A stretch of DNA of 34,723 bases from Paenibacillus darwinianus. GTDB lineage: Bacteria; Bacillota; Bacilli; Paenibacillales; Paenibacillaceae. A program made the translations under genes and the position numbers. The stretch's first letter is position 1, and each line of letters starts with the position of its first letter. Below the pieces are notes generated by a model. The model had not been told where the DNA came from. It ran no database searches and worked only from the letters and a program-made list of their open reading frames with translations. Location: positions 6,068-40,790 of the forward strand of contig NZ_KK082115.1 of the NCBI RefSeq assembly GCF_000598065.1, written 5' to 3'. Of this stretch, positions 1 through 8,613 are shown piece by piece.

Positions 1-108
1 GTCGATCAATTCCGGGACCCCGCCGATCCGGACGCGTCCGTCGGGCAGGCATGGATGGAGAAGGCACAGTTGATGCTGAGAGAGATCGAACCTCTATTTC
101 CCGGGTAA
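1..108 (+). CDS. C-terminal end of an unidentified protein (partial)
   Basis: Frame 1 is open from the window edge to a TAA at 106-108 and encodes 35 residues rich in D, P and E, ending in LREIEPLFPG. A strong terminator follows at once, which supports a real gene end. The fragment holds no motif I recognise, so no function is assigned. Confidence 0.5.
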   Translation, partial: VDQFRDPADPDASVGQAWMEKAQLMLREIEPLFPG

Positions 109-115
109 TGGCCCG

Positions 116-150
116 ACCCGTTTCGACACGAAACGGGTTTCTCTTTTTTT
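116..150 (+). terminator. Rho-independent terminator
   Basis: A perfect 10-bp stem (116-125 with 129-138, loop ACA) is followed by TTCTCTTTTTTT. It closes the partial upstream gene and separates it from the htrA gene. Confidence 0.85.
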
Positions 151-232
151 ATTTCCGTTTATAATTTTTTTAAGATTGGTTTAATGTAGAATGTGCATTA
201 TAGTTTTAGCGATAGTCAAGGAGGAGAGTAAC

Positions 233-1834
233 ATGGACGATCATAACAAAAAGAACCCGTTCGACGATTTCTTCGGCAAGCAAAGCTCCGGAAACAACGG
301 AGAGGGCGACAGGAACGAGCGGGAGAAAGCCGACGATACGCAAAAGCCGTCCTACTACTATTCTTACGGACCGTTTAAATCCTCGCATACGGAGCAGGAA
401 GGGACGCCTGCTCCGGAAGGACGCACGGAGCGTGAGCGCCGGAACGACCATACGCTCGTTTCGCAAGGCTCGGTCGAGATGACCCCGCCCAAGGCGGTGC
501 CCGTTTATTCGCCTGGGCAGCCGTCGCCTGCAGCAACCAAAAACTGGCAGGTGCGGGAGAGAAAACGGACCTCGTTCAAGGCGCTGTTCGCATCGTTCAT
601 GGCCGGCGTGCTCGTGCTTGGCGGCCTGACCGTCGCTTCCGACCGCATGAACTGGTTCACATCCGATCAGGCTTTGGCTCCCCAGGAATTGTCGGCAAGC
701 GCCGGCAATACTTCGGTGAAGGCCGCGGGAAACAATGGCGCCGAGCCGGTCTCAAACGCATTGGACATCGTACGGCCGAACAACATCGCCAAAATCTTTG
801 AACAGTCCAGTCCGGCGGTCGTTAAGATCGAGACCTATGTTCAGAGCCGCGGCAACGGGGGAGGGACCAGCGGCGGCGGACTTTTCGAAGACCCGTTCTT
901 CCGCCAGTTTTTCGGGGGCGACTTCAGCGCGCCGACTCCTGGTCAGGGGCAAGGGGGCAGCGGCGGCCAGTTGGTGCCGAACGGGCTCGGTTCGGGATTC
1001 CTGTACAAGAAAAACGGATATATCCTGACCAATCAGCATGTCGTGGGCGAGGCCGACCAGATCAAGGTCACTTTGCAAGGCTACGATAAACCTTTTGAAG
1101 CGAAGCTTCTGGGCAATGATTATAATCTGGACTTGGCGGTTCTGAAAATCGAGGGCAACAATTTCCCGACGATTCCGCTCGGCGACTCGAATCAGATCAA
1201 TGTAGGCGAATGGGTGGTTGCGATCGGCAATCCGAACGGCTTTGACCATACGGTAACGGTCGGCGTGCTCAGTGCCAAGGAACGTCCGATTTCAATTCCC
1301 GATGCGCAAGGCACCCGCAATTATGAACACCTGCTGCAAACGGATGCTTCCATTAACCCGGGTAACTCCGGAGGGCCGTTGATTAATCTGAACGGCGAGG
1401 TAGTCGGGATCAATACGGCGGTCAGCACGCAATCCCAAGGGATCGGCTTCGCGATTCCGACGACGACGATCAAGGATGTGCTCGATACGCTGGAGGCGAA
1501 CAAAGAGATTCCGAAGACGCCGGCGCCATTCATCGGCGCGACGCTGTCGGACATTACCGAACAGATGGCGTCCCAGCTCGGATTGGCCGACACGAACGGC
1601 GCGATCGTATACAACATCACCTATAATGCGCCGGCTTTTAAAGCGGATCTTCGCCAATATGACGTAATCGTTGCATTGGACGGCAAAAAATACAATAATA
1701 AAGAGGATTTGATCGCCGCCATCCAGAAGAAAAAAGTAGGCGACAAAGTAACCTTGAATGTGATCCGCAACGGCAATACGATCGATGTGCAAGTCACGAT
1801 CGGCAACCGGAACGATTTTAACGTGGGGCAGTAA
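233..1834 (+). CDS. htrA: HtrA/DegP-family membrane-anchored serine protease (S1C) with PDZ domain
   Basis: Envelope quality-control protease that degrades misfolded exported proteins. The 533-residue protein has a charged, low-complexity cytoplasmic N-terminus (about 1-105), one membrane segment (about 110-132, FKALFASFMAGVLVLGGL), a Gly-rich linker, a trypsin-like domain and a C-terminal PDZ domain (about 430-525). The catalytic triad is visible: His269 in TNQHVV, Asp300 in LDLAVLK and Ser379 in GNSGGPL. The ATG at 233 is preferred to an upstream in-frame ATG at 191 because AAGGAGGAG sits just before it. A TATAAT at 160-165 could be its -10 box, but the -35 is poor. A response regulator and a kinase follow in the same direction, suggesting an envelope-stress unit. 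The family call is firm; the exact HtrA/HtrB/HtrC orthology is not resolved. Confidence 0.95.
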   Translation: MDDHNKKNPFDDFFGKQSSGNNGEGDRNEREKADDTQKPSYYYSYGPFKSSHTEQEGTPAPEGRTERERRNDHTLVSQGSVEMTPPKAVPVYSPGQPSPAATKNWQVRERKRTSFKALFASFMAGVLVLGGLTVASDRMNWFTSDQALAPQELSASAGNTSVKAAGNNGAEPVSNALDIVRPNNIAKIFEQSSPAVVKIETYVQSRGNGGGTSGGGLFEDPFFRQFFGGDFSAPTPGQGQGGSGGQLVPNGLGSGFLYKKNGYILTNQHVVGEADQIKVTLQGYDKPFEAKLLGNDYNLDLAVLKIEGNNFPTIPLGDSNQINVGEWVVAIGNPNGFDHTVTVGVLSAKERPISIPDAQGTRNYEHLLQTDASINPGNSGGPLINLNGEVVGINTAVSTQSQGIGFAIPTTTIKDVLDTLEANKEIPKTPAPFIGATLSDITEQMASQLGLADTNGAIVYNITYNAPAFKADLRQYDVIVALDGKKYNNKEDLIAAIQKKKVGDKVTLNVIRNGNTIDVQVTIGNRNDFNVGQ

Positions 1835-1854
1835 TCGCATACTGTTCTCACGCG

Positions 1855-1890
1855 GAGCGCAGGCAGGCCGCAGGCCGTCTGCGCTCTTTT
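1855..1890 (+). terminator. Hairpin with short T-run between htrA and the response regulator
   Basis: Arms GAGCGCAG (1855-1862) and CTGCGCTC (1879-1886) enclose a nested GGCC-GCA-GGCC stem and are followed by TTTT. It could stop or attenuate transcription from htrA into the two-component genes. Confidence 0.6.
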
Positions 1891-1921
1891 GCCATGGAGG
1901 AAGCCTTAAGGGGGAACATCG

Positions 1922-2614
1922 GTGAGACAAAAAATATTGGTTGTGGACGACGATGAGAAAATAACTTCGCTGCTGCGGCGCAGTCTGGCGTTTGAAGGCT
2001 ATGAGGTGACAACGGCGGCCAACGGCCTGGAAGGTTTAAAAGCGATGCTTGCGGCCGACCCGGATCTCGTCGTGCTGGATGTCATGATGCCGCATGTCGA
2101 CGGCTGGGAGGTGTGCCGCCGCATTCGCGAGGGAGGCAGCGCCGTACCGGTTCTTATGCTGACGGCAAAGGACGAGATCAAGGACCGAGTCAAAGGGCTC
2201 GACACAGGCGCCGACGATTATTTGGTTAAACCGTTTGCGCTGGAAGAGCTTTTGGCGCGCGTGCGCGCGCTGCTCAGGAGGAAGAGCGACAAGAGCGAGA
2301 AAGGCTCGGCGCAGCTTGCTTTTGAGGATCTCGTGCTCGATCTCGATTCCCGAGAGGCGATCCGTGCGGGGCGCGCGTTCGATCTGACCAGCAAGGAGTT
2401 CGATCTGCTTCATTTGTTCATGCAGAATCCGAGGCGGGTGCTCATGCGGGAGACGATTATGGAGAAAATCTGGGGCTACGACTACAGCGGGGAATCAAAT
2501 GTGCTGGAAGTCTACATCGCCATGCTTCGCCAAAAAACGGAGGAAGGCGGCGCGCGGAGGCTTATTCAAACCGTCCGGGGCACCGGCTATGTGCTTAAGG
2601 GAGAGAACGGATAA
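1922..2614 (+). CDS. OmpR/PhoB-family response regulator
   Basis: DNA-binding half of a two-component system, 230 residues. An N-terminal receiver domain (about 1-118) has the acidic pocket DDD at 9-11, phosphoacceptor Asp53 in VVLDVMMP, and the conserved K of YLVKPF. A C-terminal winged helix (about 130-228) ends in the typical VRGTGYVL. It starts at GTG 1922 behind AAGGGGG. Its TAA overlaps the ATG of the kinase gene by one base, so the two are translationally coupled. With htrA just upstream, the likely job is sensing envelope or secretion stress, comparable to CssRS or MprAB, but the stimulus cannot be read from sequence. Confidence 0.93.
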   Translation: MRQKILVVDDDEKITSLLRRSLAFEGYEVTTAANGLEGLKAMLAADPDLVVLDVMMPHVDGWEVCRRIREGGSAVPVLMLTAKDEIKDRVKGLDTGADDYLVKPFALEELLARVRALLRRKSDKSEKGSAQLAFEDLVLDLDSREAIRAGRAFDLTSKEFDLLHLFMQNPRRVLMRETIMEKIWGYDYSGESNVLEVYIAMLRQKTEEGGARRLIQTVRGTGYVLKGENG

Positions 2615-4122
2615 TGTCCATCCGGTTAAGACTGACTTTGTGGTACTCCTGCTTGGTGGCGGTGACGATGATCGTGCTCGGCAGCGGGATTTATTTTTTC
2701 GTCCAGTATAATACGTTCAGTGAGACGAAGCAGCAGATTCACAACCAGGTCGGCAGGATCGACGTAAGCTCATCCATCGACTACTTCAATAATTTCAAAA
2801 TCAATCCGACTGTACGGGTCGGTTATGAGGGCATGTACGCGCAGGTCGTCAATTATGTGACCGATTCGATAATCCGATCGAGCAATCTTCGGGAAGCGGA
2901 AATCCAGCTGCCCTACCCATCCCTGCAGAGCAATCCCAAACCGGGTTATGTGGAATTGACGGTGAACGGTACTTCTTTCCTGGTGTATCAAACGCCGCTT
3001 ATTCTGGAGGAAAGCAATAAGATTATCGGCCTGCTGCAGGTCGCCGCGAGCACCGAGCGTGAGCGCCGCTTTCTCGAGGGATTGCGGACGATCCTGATTT
3101 TCGCCTCGATCGTCGTGATTTTCCTGGCGTTTACGCTCGGTTTATTCATCGCCCGGAAGGCGCTGCGGCCGATCGAGAACGTCATTCTGGCCACAAACCG
3201 GATCGAGAACGGCTCCAACCTCGGCATGCGCATCCCGCGCGGGAAGCCCAACGATGAGATCGGGCTGCTCACGGACACGCTGAACGGCATGCTGGCGCGG
3301 ATCGAGACGACCTATAATGAGCTTGACGATGCGTACAAAGCGCAGCGGCGGTTCGTGTCGGATGCTTCGCACGAGCTGCGGACACCGCTGACCACAATCA
3401 GAGGCAACATCGATTTGCTCGAGAAAATGTGGCAGACGGAGCTGAAGGCGATCAAGGCCGGTCAGGCCGGCGGATCGTCCTTGATTCTAGAGCCGGACCG
3501 GGCCGGGCTGTCACTGGAAGCGATGCAGGACATCTCCGAGGAAGCGAAGCGGATGAGCCGGCTCGTGGCGGATATGCTTTCGCTAGCGCGTGCAGATGCC
3601 GGATACGAGATGGAGAAGGAGCCTGTGGAGCTGCTGCCTCTTGTGGAAGAGGTGGCGCGGCGCGCCCACCTGCTGCCGCGCAAGGCCGAATGGCTGGTGG
3701 GCGATTTATCGTCCTTGCGGGGTTTTGTCGTGAACGGCAATCCGGACTATTTGCGGCAGCTCGTGTTTATTTTTATCGAAAATGCTTTCAAATACACGAC
3801 CTCGGGCGAGGTGGAATTAAAGGCGATCAAGGTCGACGGCCAGGCCGGTCTTGTCGTGCGGGACACGGGCATCGGCATGAACAGCGAGGAAATTCCCCAC
3901 ATTTTCGAGCGTTTCTACCGGGCGGATCTGTCGCGGGGCAAAACGACGGGCACCGGGCTCGGCTTATCGATCGCCAAGTGGATTATCGACGAGCACAACG
4001 GCTCGGTTGAGGTGAAAACGCGCGAAGGCGAAGGCACCACGTTCATCGTCTGGCTGCCCGAATGGTTTCCTCTCAAGGACGATTCGGGTATAATGGAAGA
4101 ACCGGACCGGCTGGACGGTTAG
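2614..4122 (+). CDS. Membrane sensor histidine kinase (HisKA-HATPase), partner of the adjacent regulator
   Basis: 502-residue kinase that should phosphorylate the regulator encoded just upstream. Order seen: TM1 (about 6-30), an extracellular sensor region of about 125 residues, TM2 (about 160-180), a HAMP linker, a HisKA dimerisation domain with phospho-acceptor His253 in [11 protein letters not shown], and an ATPase domain with N-box NAFKYT, G1-box DTGIGM and G2-box GTGLGLS. The stretch between the two HisKA helices ([18 protein letters not shown] region) is longer than in the simplest HisKA domains. The start ATG overlaps the regulator stop. Sensor ligand unknown. Confidence 0.93.
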   Translation: MSIRLRLTLWYSCLVAVTMIVLGSGIYFFVQYNTFSETKQQIHNQVGRIDVSSSIDYFNNFKINPTVRVGYEGMYAQVVNYVTDSIIRSSNLREAEIQLPYPSLQSNPKPGYVELTVNGTSFLVYQTPLILEESNKIIGLLQVAASTERERRFLEGLRTILIFASIVVIFLAFTLGLFIARKALRPIENVILATNRIENGSNLGMRIPRGKPNDEIGLLTDTLNGMLARIETTYNELDDAYKAQRRFVSDASHELRTPLTTIRGNIDLLEKMWQTELKAIKAGQAGGSSLILEPDRAGLSLEAMQDISEEAKRMSRLVADMLSLARADAGYEMEKEPVELLPLVEEVARRAHLLPRKAEWLVGDLSSLRGFVVNGNPDYLRQLVFIFIENAFKYTTSGEVELKAIKVDGQAGLVVRDTGIGMNSEEIPHIFERFYRADLSRGKTTGTGLGLSIAKWIIDEHNGSVEVKTREGEGTTFIVWLPEWFPLKDDSGIMEEPDRLDG

Positions 4123-4153
4123 CCGTCGGACAGCCGGACAGAAAGCGGGTGGC

Positions 4154-5110
4154 ATGTTGGAAATCGTAAAAATATCACCTCGCGGCTATTGCTACGGAGT
4201 CGTCGATGCCATGGTATTGGCCTTGCAGACGGCCAAAAATTTGGAGCTGCCGCGGCCTATTTATATTTTGGGCATGATTGTCCATAATCAGCATGTCACC
4301 GATGCGTTCGAGAAGGAAGGCGTCATTACGCTCGACGGCGCCAACCGGCTTGATATTCTCGATCAGATCGATCAAGGCACCGTTATCTTCACGGCCCACG
4401 GGGTTTCCCCGGAAGTTCGCCGCATTGCGCGGGAGAAGGGTCTCGCCGTGGTCGATGCCACTTGTCCGGACGTCACTAAGACGCATGATCTGATCCGTGA
4501 GAAGGTGGCGGACGGTTATGAGGTTGTCTACATCGGCAAGAAAGGGCATCCCGAACCGGAGGGCGCGATCGGCATCGCCCCGGAGCATGTGCATCTGATC
4601 GAACGCGAAGAGGAGATCGACAAGCTTCAGGTGTCTTCCGGCAAAATCATCATCACGAACCAGACGACGATGTCGCAATGGGATATCAAGCATCTGATCG
4701 CCCAGCTGCTTGAGCGGTTTCCCGCAGCGGAAATTCATAACGAGATCTGCCTCGCGACGCAGGTTCGCCAGGAGGCGGTAGCCGAGCAGGCGGGTCAGGC
4801 CCAGCTTTGCATCGTCGTCGGCGACCCCCGCAGCAACAACTCGAACCGGCTGGCGCAGGTATCGGAGGAAATCGCCGGCGTCAAGGCGTACCGTGTGGCC
4901 GACGTCACGGAGATCCGGCGGGAATGGCTGGCGGGCATCAGCCGGGTGGCGGTAACGTCCGGCGCTTCGACGCCGACCCCGATCACGAAGGAAGTGATCG
5001 CGTATCTGGAGCAATACGACAACGACCGGCCCGAAACCTGGGACGTCAACCGGACCGTCAACATGAACAAGCTGCTTCCGACGGTACGGGAGAAGTCGGC
5101 TACCTTATAG
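4154..5110 (+). CDS. ispH: 4-hydroxy-3-methylbut-2-enyl diphosphate reductase IspH (LytB)
   Basis: Last enzyme of the MEP isoprenoid pathway; a [4Fe-4S] enzyme that reduces HMBPP to IPP and DMAPP. The 318-residue protein shows the three cluster cysteines in their family contexts: Cys13 (RGYCYGV), Cys104 (DATCPDV) and Cys199 (NEICLATQ). It also has the HGV and GHPE histidine motifs and the SGASTP motif near the C-terminus. Length is normal for the family. The ribosome site (AAGCGGGTGG) is modest. It lies 31 bp behind the kinase gene with no terminator between, so it may be co-transcribed with the two-component genes, although no functional link is known. Confidence 0.95.
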   Translation: MLEIVKISPRGYCYGVVDAMVLALQTAKNLELPRPIYILGMIVHNQHVTDAFEKEGVITLDGANRLDILDQIDQGTVIFTAHGVSPEVRRIAREKGLAVVDATCPDVTKTHDLIREKVADGYEVVYIGKKGHPEPEGAIGIAPEHVHLIEREEEIDKLQVSSGKIIITNQTTMSQWDIKHLIAQLLERFPAAEIHNEICLATQVRQEAVAEQAGQAQLCIVVGDPRSNNSNRLAQVSEEIAGVKAYRVADVTEIRREWLAGISRVAVTSGASTPTPITKEVIAYLEQYDNDRPETWDVNRTVNMNKLLPTVREKSATL

Positions 5111-5165
5111 GCTGCCTACGGGCAAGCAAGCGAAAAGCAAATTTAACCTAAAGTGCTGTTAGTGC

Positions 5166-5202
5166 AAAGGCTGTGGACATAAAATGTTCGCAGCCTTTTG
5201 TG
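5166..5202 (+). terminator. Terminator-like hairpin after ispH
   Basis: A 15-bp stem (5166-5180 with 5184-5198, two G-U pairs, loop AAA) is followed only by TTG after CCTTT, so the U-tract is short. A probable but weak intrinsic terminator for the htrA-ispH stretch. Confidence 0.6.
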
Positions 5203-5230
5203 ATGGTTGAAGGTTCGCATAAATTTGTTC

Positions 5231-5260
5231 TTGACTGGATAGCGCCTTATCCGGTATGAT
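5231..5260 (+). promoter_or_regulatory. Sigma-A promoter of the DAHP synthase gene
   Basis: TTGACT (5231-5236), an 18-bp spacer and TATGAT (5255-5260) fit the sigma-A consensus well. The start point would fall near 5267, placing the octamer repeats at 5273-5320 inside the leader RNA. Confidence 0.7.
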
Positions 5261-5272
5261 TGCTTTACTGAT

Positions 5273-5320
5273 TAAAAGCATAAAAGCATAAAAGCATAAA
5301 AGCTAAAAAGCATATAAGCG
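5273..5320 (+). repeat. Six tandem copies of an 8-bp unit TAAAAGCA in the leader
   Basis: Three perfect copies (5273-5296) are followed by three diverging ones (TAAAAGCT, AAAAAGCA, TATAAGCG). The array lies between the predicted transcription start and the ribosome site of the DAHP synthase gene. Confidence 0.9.
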
Positions 5321-5346
5321 TTGAAGCGCGAAAGGGGAACGTGGCG

Positions 5347-6411
5347 ATGATTGTCATTACGAAGCCGGATGTAACGGAAGATAAAATTCAGGAGATCGTT
5401 CAGCATATTGAGAGAACGGGCGTGCAGGCGCATGTATCGCGCGGCACGGACCGCACGGTGATCGGGATTATCGGTAAGGCCGACCCGGCGCTCGCGGAGC
5501 ATCTCCGTTCGATGAAGCAGGTCGAGAATGTGATCAAAATTTCGAAATCGTATAAGCTGGCCAGCCGGGACTTCCATCCGGACGACACGGTCATTGAGAT
5601 CAAGGGTGTGAAAATCGGCGGTCCCAATCTGGTCGTGATGGGCGGGCCGTGTGCCGTTGAATCGCCGGAGCAGATCGATGAAATCGCGCGTCTCGTAAAA
5701 GCGGCCGGCGGCCAGGTGCTGCGGGGCGGAGCGTTCAAGCCGAGAACCGGACCGTACAGCTTCCAAGGCATCGGGGTAGAAGGACTCACGATGATGGCGG
5801 AGGCCGGCAAGAAGCACGGGCTGCTGACGATTACGGAAGTTATGACGCCCGAGTATGTCGATGTGTGCGCCGAATATGCCGACATCCTGCAGGTAGGTAC
5901 GCGTAACATGCAGAACTTCGATCTGCTCCGCAGGCTCGGCACGATCAAGACGCCTGTCCTGCTGAAACGCGGTTTCAGCGCCACTTACGATGAATTCCTT
6001 AATGCAGCGGAGTACATTCTGGCCGGCGGTAATCCGAACGTCATGCTGTGCGAACGCGGCATCCGCACCTTCGAGACGTATACACGGAACACGCTCGATC
6101 TTGCCGCCATTCCGGTGCTGCAAAGCCTCAGCCATCTGCCGGTCATCTCCGACCCGAGCCACGGCACAGGCCGCCGCGAGCTGGTGGAGCCAATGGCCAA
6201 AGCATCGGTGGCTGCCGGGGCGAACGGCTTGATTGTCGAAATGCATACCGACCCCGACAATTCGGCGACCGGCGACGGCGTGCAATCGCTTTTCCCGGAC
6301 CAGTTCGCTGCGCTGCTGAAGGACCTTGAGGTTATCGCCCGAGTCGTGGGCAAAACCTTTGAGACGAACAAAGAGCCGAAGGAAAAATTCGTGGCCTGGA
6401 AAGTCGTCTAA
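5347..6411 (+). CDS. aroF: 3-deoxy-7-phosphoheptulonate (DAHP) synthase, AroA-beta type
   Basis: First step of the shikimate pathway: condenses phosphoenolpyruvate and erythrose-4-phosphate. The 354-residue protein resembles the Thermotoga-type enzyme, with an N-terminal ferredoxin-like/ACT-like regulatory domain (about 1-80, [18 protein letters not shown] onward) and a TIM-barrel catalytic domain. The barrel has GGPCAVES, the PEP/E4P-binding [11 protein letters not shown], and [10 protein letters not shown] near the end. A GTG at 5341 is in frame, but AAAGGGG at 5331-5337 is correctly spaced only for ATG 5347. The N-terminal domain implies feedback by aromatic end products. It stands alone, between its own promoter and a terminator. 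Confidence 0.93.
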   Translation: MIVITKPDVTEDKIQEIVQHIERTGVQAHVSRGTDRTVIGIIGKADPALAEHLRSMKQVENVIKISKSYKLASRDFHPDDTVIEIKGVKIGGPNLVVMGGPCAVESPEQIDEIARLVKAAGGQVLRGGAFKPRTGPYSFQGIGVEGLTMMAEAGKKHGLLTITEVMTPEYVDVCAEYADILQVGTRNMQNFDLLRRLGTIKTPVLLKRGFSATYDEFLNAAEYILAGGNPNVMLCERGIRTFETYTRNTLDLAAIPVLQSLSHLPVISDPSHGTGRRELVEPMAKASVAAGANGLIVEMHTDPDNSATGDGVQSLFPDQFAALLKDLEVIARVVGKTFETNKEPKEKFVAWKVV

Positions 6412-6445
6412 TATTCGGAAAATACCGGAAGAACGAAACGAAAAA

Positions 6446-6490
6446 GCCTCTCTCCAAGGTGAACTTTCCAAGTAGAGAGGCCGTTTTTTT
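6446..6490 (+). terminator. Rho-independent terminator after the DAHP synthase gene
   Basis: Stem GCCTCTCT (6446-6453) with AGAGAGGC (6474-6481), followed by CGTTTTTTT. Confidence 0.85.
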
Positions 6491-6526
6491 GTTGTGCCGC
6501 AAGGATTTCTTGAAAATGTGAACAAT

Positions 6527-6543
6527 TGTTAGCATAGCTGACA
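6527..6543 (+). promoter_or_regulatory. Perfect GlnR/TnrA box upstream of glnA
   Basis: TGTTAGCATAGCTGACA matches the GlnR/TnrA consensus TGTNA-N7-TNACA at every fixed position. Its centre lies about 73 bp upstream of the predicted start point. A second, imperfect copy (TGACA-N7-TGACG, one mismatch per half) at 6561-6577 overlaps the -35 box, 34 bp downstream centre to centre. Confidence 0.85.
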
Positions 6544-6571
6544 CTTCCGTAAAAAATACCTGACATAAGTA

Positions 6572-6601
6572 TTGACGGTGTAAAGTGCCGAGTTCTATAA
6601 T
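6572..6601 (+). promoter_or_regulatory. Sigma-A promoter of glnA
   Basis: TTGACG (6572-6577), an 18-bp spacer and a perfect TATAAT (6596-6601). Transcription should begin near 6608, giving a leader of about 70 nt. Confidence 0.85.
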
Positions 6602-6678
6602 AATGACAGTTTGGAAGAGGAAAATAGAACGTTCGTCGTTCTAACTACCGTTAATGTTCGGAAATGGAGGAAGTTTAG

Positions 6679-8103
6679 ATGTCAGTTCAAAGTGTTTTGG
6701 ACAAAATTAAAGAAAACAACATTCAATTTGTCGATTTCCGTTTCGTGGATCTCGCGGGGCGCGCGCATCATATTACGCTGCCTGCCACCGAGGTTGACGG
6801 CGATACGTTCGTAAACGGCGTAGCGTTCGACGGTTCGTCTATTGTCGGCTTCCGCGGCATCGAGGAGTCCGATATGGTCATGATGCCCGATACGGAAACG
6901 GCTTATGTCGACCCTTTCACGGACCATCCGACACTGTTGATTATGTGTAACATCCATACGCCGGACGGCGAGCGTTATGAGCGCGACCCGCGCAGCATTG
7001 CTCAGAAGGCGGAGGAATTCCTGCAGAAATCCGGTGTAGGCACGGCAGCGTTTTTTGCTCCTGAATCGGAATTTTTCATTTTCGACGATGTCCGCTATGA
7101 GAGCGGCATGAATACGTCCTACTTCTCGGTTGACTCCGAGGAAGCGGGCTGGAACAGCGGCCGCAAGGAAGAAGGCGGCAACCTCGGCTTTAAAGTGCGC
7201 ACCAAAGGCGGTTATGTGCCGGTTCAACCGATCGACACACAACAGGACATCCGTTCCGAAATGGTTCGCCTGATGCAAGAAGCGGGACTGCGCGTTGAGC
7301 GTCATCACCATGAAGTGGCGACTGCGGGCCAAGGCGAAATCAACTTCCGCTTCGACACGCTGACCAAAACGGCCGACAACCTGATGAAATACAAATATAT
7401 TATTCATAACACGGCTCGCCAATACGGCAAAACGGCCACATTCATGCCGAAACCGCTGTTCGGAGACAACGGCAGCGGCATGCACGTTCACTCCTCGATC
7501 TTCAACGGCGACACTCCGTTGTTCTACGAGAAGGGCGCTTATGCGAACCTGAGTAAATTGGCCATGCATTACATCGGCGGCATTCTGCACCACGCGCCGG
7601 CGCTGATCGCGCTGACGAACCCGTCGACGAACTCGTTCAAGCGTCTCGTACCGGGTTACGAGGCACCGGTTAACCTGGTATTCTCCAAAGGCAACCGTTC
7701 CGCAGCTGTCCGGATTCCGGTCGCAGCCGTTACGCCTAAAGGCTGCCGCATCGAATTCCGTACGCCGGACTCGACCGCTAATCCTTATCTTGCATTTGCA
7801 GCTATGCTGCTTGCGGGTCTGGACGGCATTAAGCGCAAAATCGATCCGCAAGCGCTTGGCTACGGTCCGTTCGACAAGAACATCTACGATCTGTCCGACG
7901 AAGAGAAAAGTGAGATCCGCAGCGTTCCAGGCTCGCTGGACGAGGCGCTTGACGCTCTCGAAGCGGACAGCGAATTCCTGATGGAGGGCGGCGTATTTAC
8001 GCAGGACTTCATCGACAACTATGTTGCCGTTAAGCGCCAGGAAGCGAAAGCCGTATCGATCCGGATTCATCCGCACGAGTATAGCCTGTATTACGATTGC
8101 TAA
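6679..8103 (+). CDS. glnA: Glutamine synthetase, type I-beta (adenylylation-motif form)
   Basis: Makes glutamine from glutamate, ammonia and ATP. The 474-residue length, longer than the roughly 444-residue GSI-alpha enzyme of Bacillus, and the alignment throughout match the enterobacterial type. Visible are FDGSSI, the metal-site segment FAPESEFFIFDD, EVATAGQGEINFRF, the ATP-site KPLFGDNGSGMHVH, and NRSAAVRIP. KNIYDLSDEE (Tyr403) corresponds to the adenylylated tyrosine loop KNLYDLPPEE of E. coli. The start ATG follows ATGGAGGAAG. A GlnR-type operator and a strong promoter sit upstream. No glnR precedes it and no adenylyltransferase gene is in the window. A second, alpha-type copy elsewhere in the genome is likely but not seen here. 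Confidence 0.96.
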   Translation: MSVQSVLDKIKENNIQFVDFRFVDLAGRAHHITLPATEVDGDTFVNGVAFDGSSIVGFRGIEESDMVMMPDTETAYVDPFTDHPTLLIMCNIHTPDGERYERDPRSIAQKAEEFLQKSGVGTAAFFAPESEFFIFDDVRYESGMNTSYFSVDSEEAGWNSGRKEEGGNLGFKVRTKGGYVPVQPIDTQQDIRSEMVRLMQEAGLRVERHHHEVATAGQGEINFRFDTLTKTADNLMKYKYIIHNTARQYGKTATFMPKPLFGDNGSGMHVHSSIFNGDTPLFYEKGAYANLSKLAMHYIGGILHHAPALIALTNPSTNSFKRLVPGYEAPVNLVFSKGNRSAAVRIPVAAVTPKGCRIEFRTPDSTANPYLAFAAMLLAGLDGIKRKIDPQALGYGPFDKNIYDLSDEEKSEIRSVPGSLDEALDALEADSEFLMEGGVFTQDFIDNYVAVKRQEAKAVSIRIHPHEYSLYYDC

Positions 8104-8174
8104 GCATTCCGTTACGCTAAGCTTTGCGGCTTATGCCGGCCGTTTGCCGGGGGAGCTGCAATCCTATGAATACA

Positions 8175-8210
8175 AGCGCAAAAGGTTCCCGGGAGGGAAC
8201 CTTTTGCGCT
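8175..8210. repeat. Long perfect inverted repeat between glnA and thpR
   Basis: A 16-bp perfect stem (8175-8190 with 8195-8210, loop GGGA) lies between convergent genes and overlaps the stop codon of the minus-strand gene. Neither side carries a T-run, so it could be a two-way terminator of low efficiency or an RNA-stabilising hairpin. Confidence 0.6.
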
Positions 8211-8518
8211 TATCCGAGCGGCGACCGGTGTATGATTTCATACATCGACGAACGTCCCAGACTGCTCTGGAACAGCACGGTTTCATGAACCATGATCGAC
8301 AGCGGAGTAAAACCGTCGTCCATCATTGAAGCGTCCCACCTGTCGGTTCCCTTATATTTACGGGCGATGGTTAGGTGAGGATGATACGGGCGTTTCTCGG
8401 CTTCAGGCCAACGCTCGAAGACGAGCTTGCGCCGCCACTCGGGCAACCGGCTGCGCAGTTCACTGCGGATCGGTTCAGGCAATGCGATGCCGGTGAACAG
8501 TCGAATCGAATTGTTCAC
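8210..8518 (-). pseudogene. thpR: RNA 2',3'-cyclic phosphodiesterase ThpR/2H-family protein with internal deletion
   Basis: 102 residues, where ThpR proteins are usually about 180. The N-terminus (RLFTGIALPEPIRSELR) and the second 2H signature (YHPHLTIARKY) with the family's C-terminal part (TVLFQSSLGRSSMYE) are clear. The middle, including the first HxT motif, is missing: the chain passes from KLVFERW directly to the segment before the second motif. The reading frame is intact, so this is an in-frame internal loss of about 80 residues. 2H enzymes need both HxT motifs, so catalysis is probably lost. It starts with GTG behind an AGGGGG site. It could still make a small protein; decayed gene is the simpler reading. 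Confidence 0.7.
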
Positions 8519-8548
8519 AAAGGTTACCCCCTATGTGCATGTATTCAC

Positions 8549-8577
8549 TTGAAGCACCCGGTTAAACTTGCTATCAT
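8549..8577 (+). promoter_or_regulatory. Probable sigma-A promoter of serC
   Basis: TTGAAG (8549-8554), 17-bp spacer, TATCAT (8572-8577), about 37 bp before the serC start codon. Five and four matches in clean spacing make it plausible but untested. Confidence 0.5.
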
Positions 8578-8613
8578 AACGATATCAGAAAAAGAAAGTA
8601 AGGGGTGGGTAGA

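Noticed and set aside
5273-5320. Repeats considered as a CRISPR array
   Set aside because: Units are 8 bp and contiguous, without spacers, and no cas genes are near.
6682-8076. Long open frame on the minus strand opposite glnA (and similar ones at 17216-18670, 5272-6525 and 4175-5014)
   Set aside because: These lie opposite strongly supported genes, carry Arg/His/Val-rich compositions typical of reverse frames in GC-rich coding DNA, and lack ribosome sites or recognisable domains.
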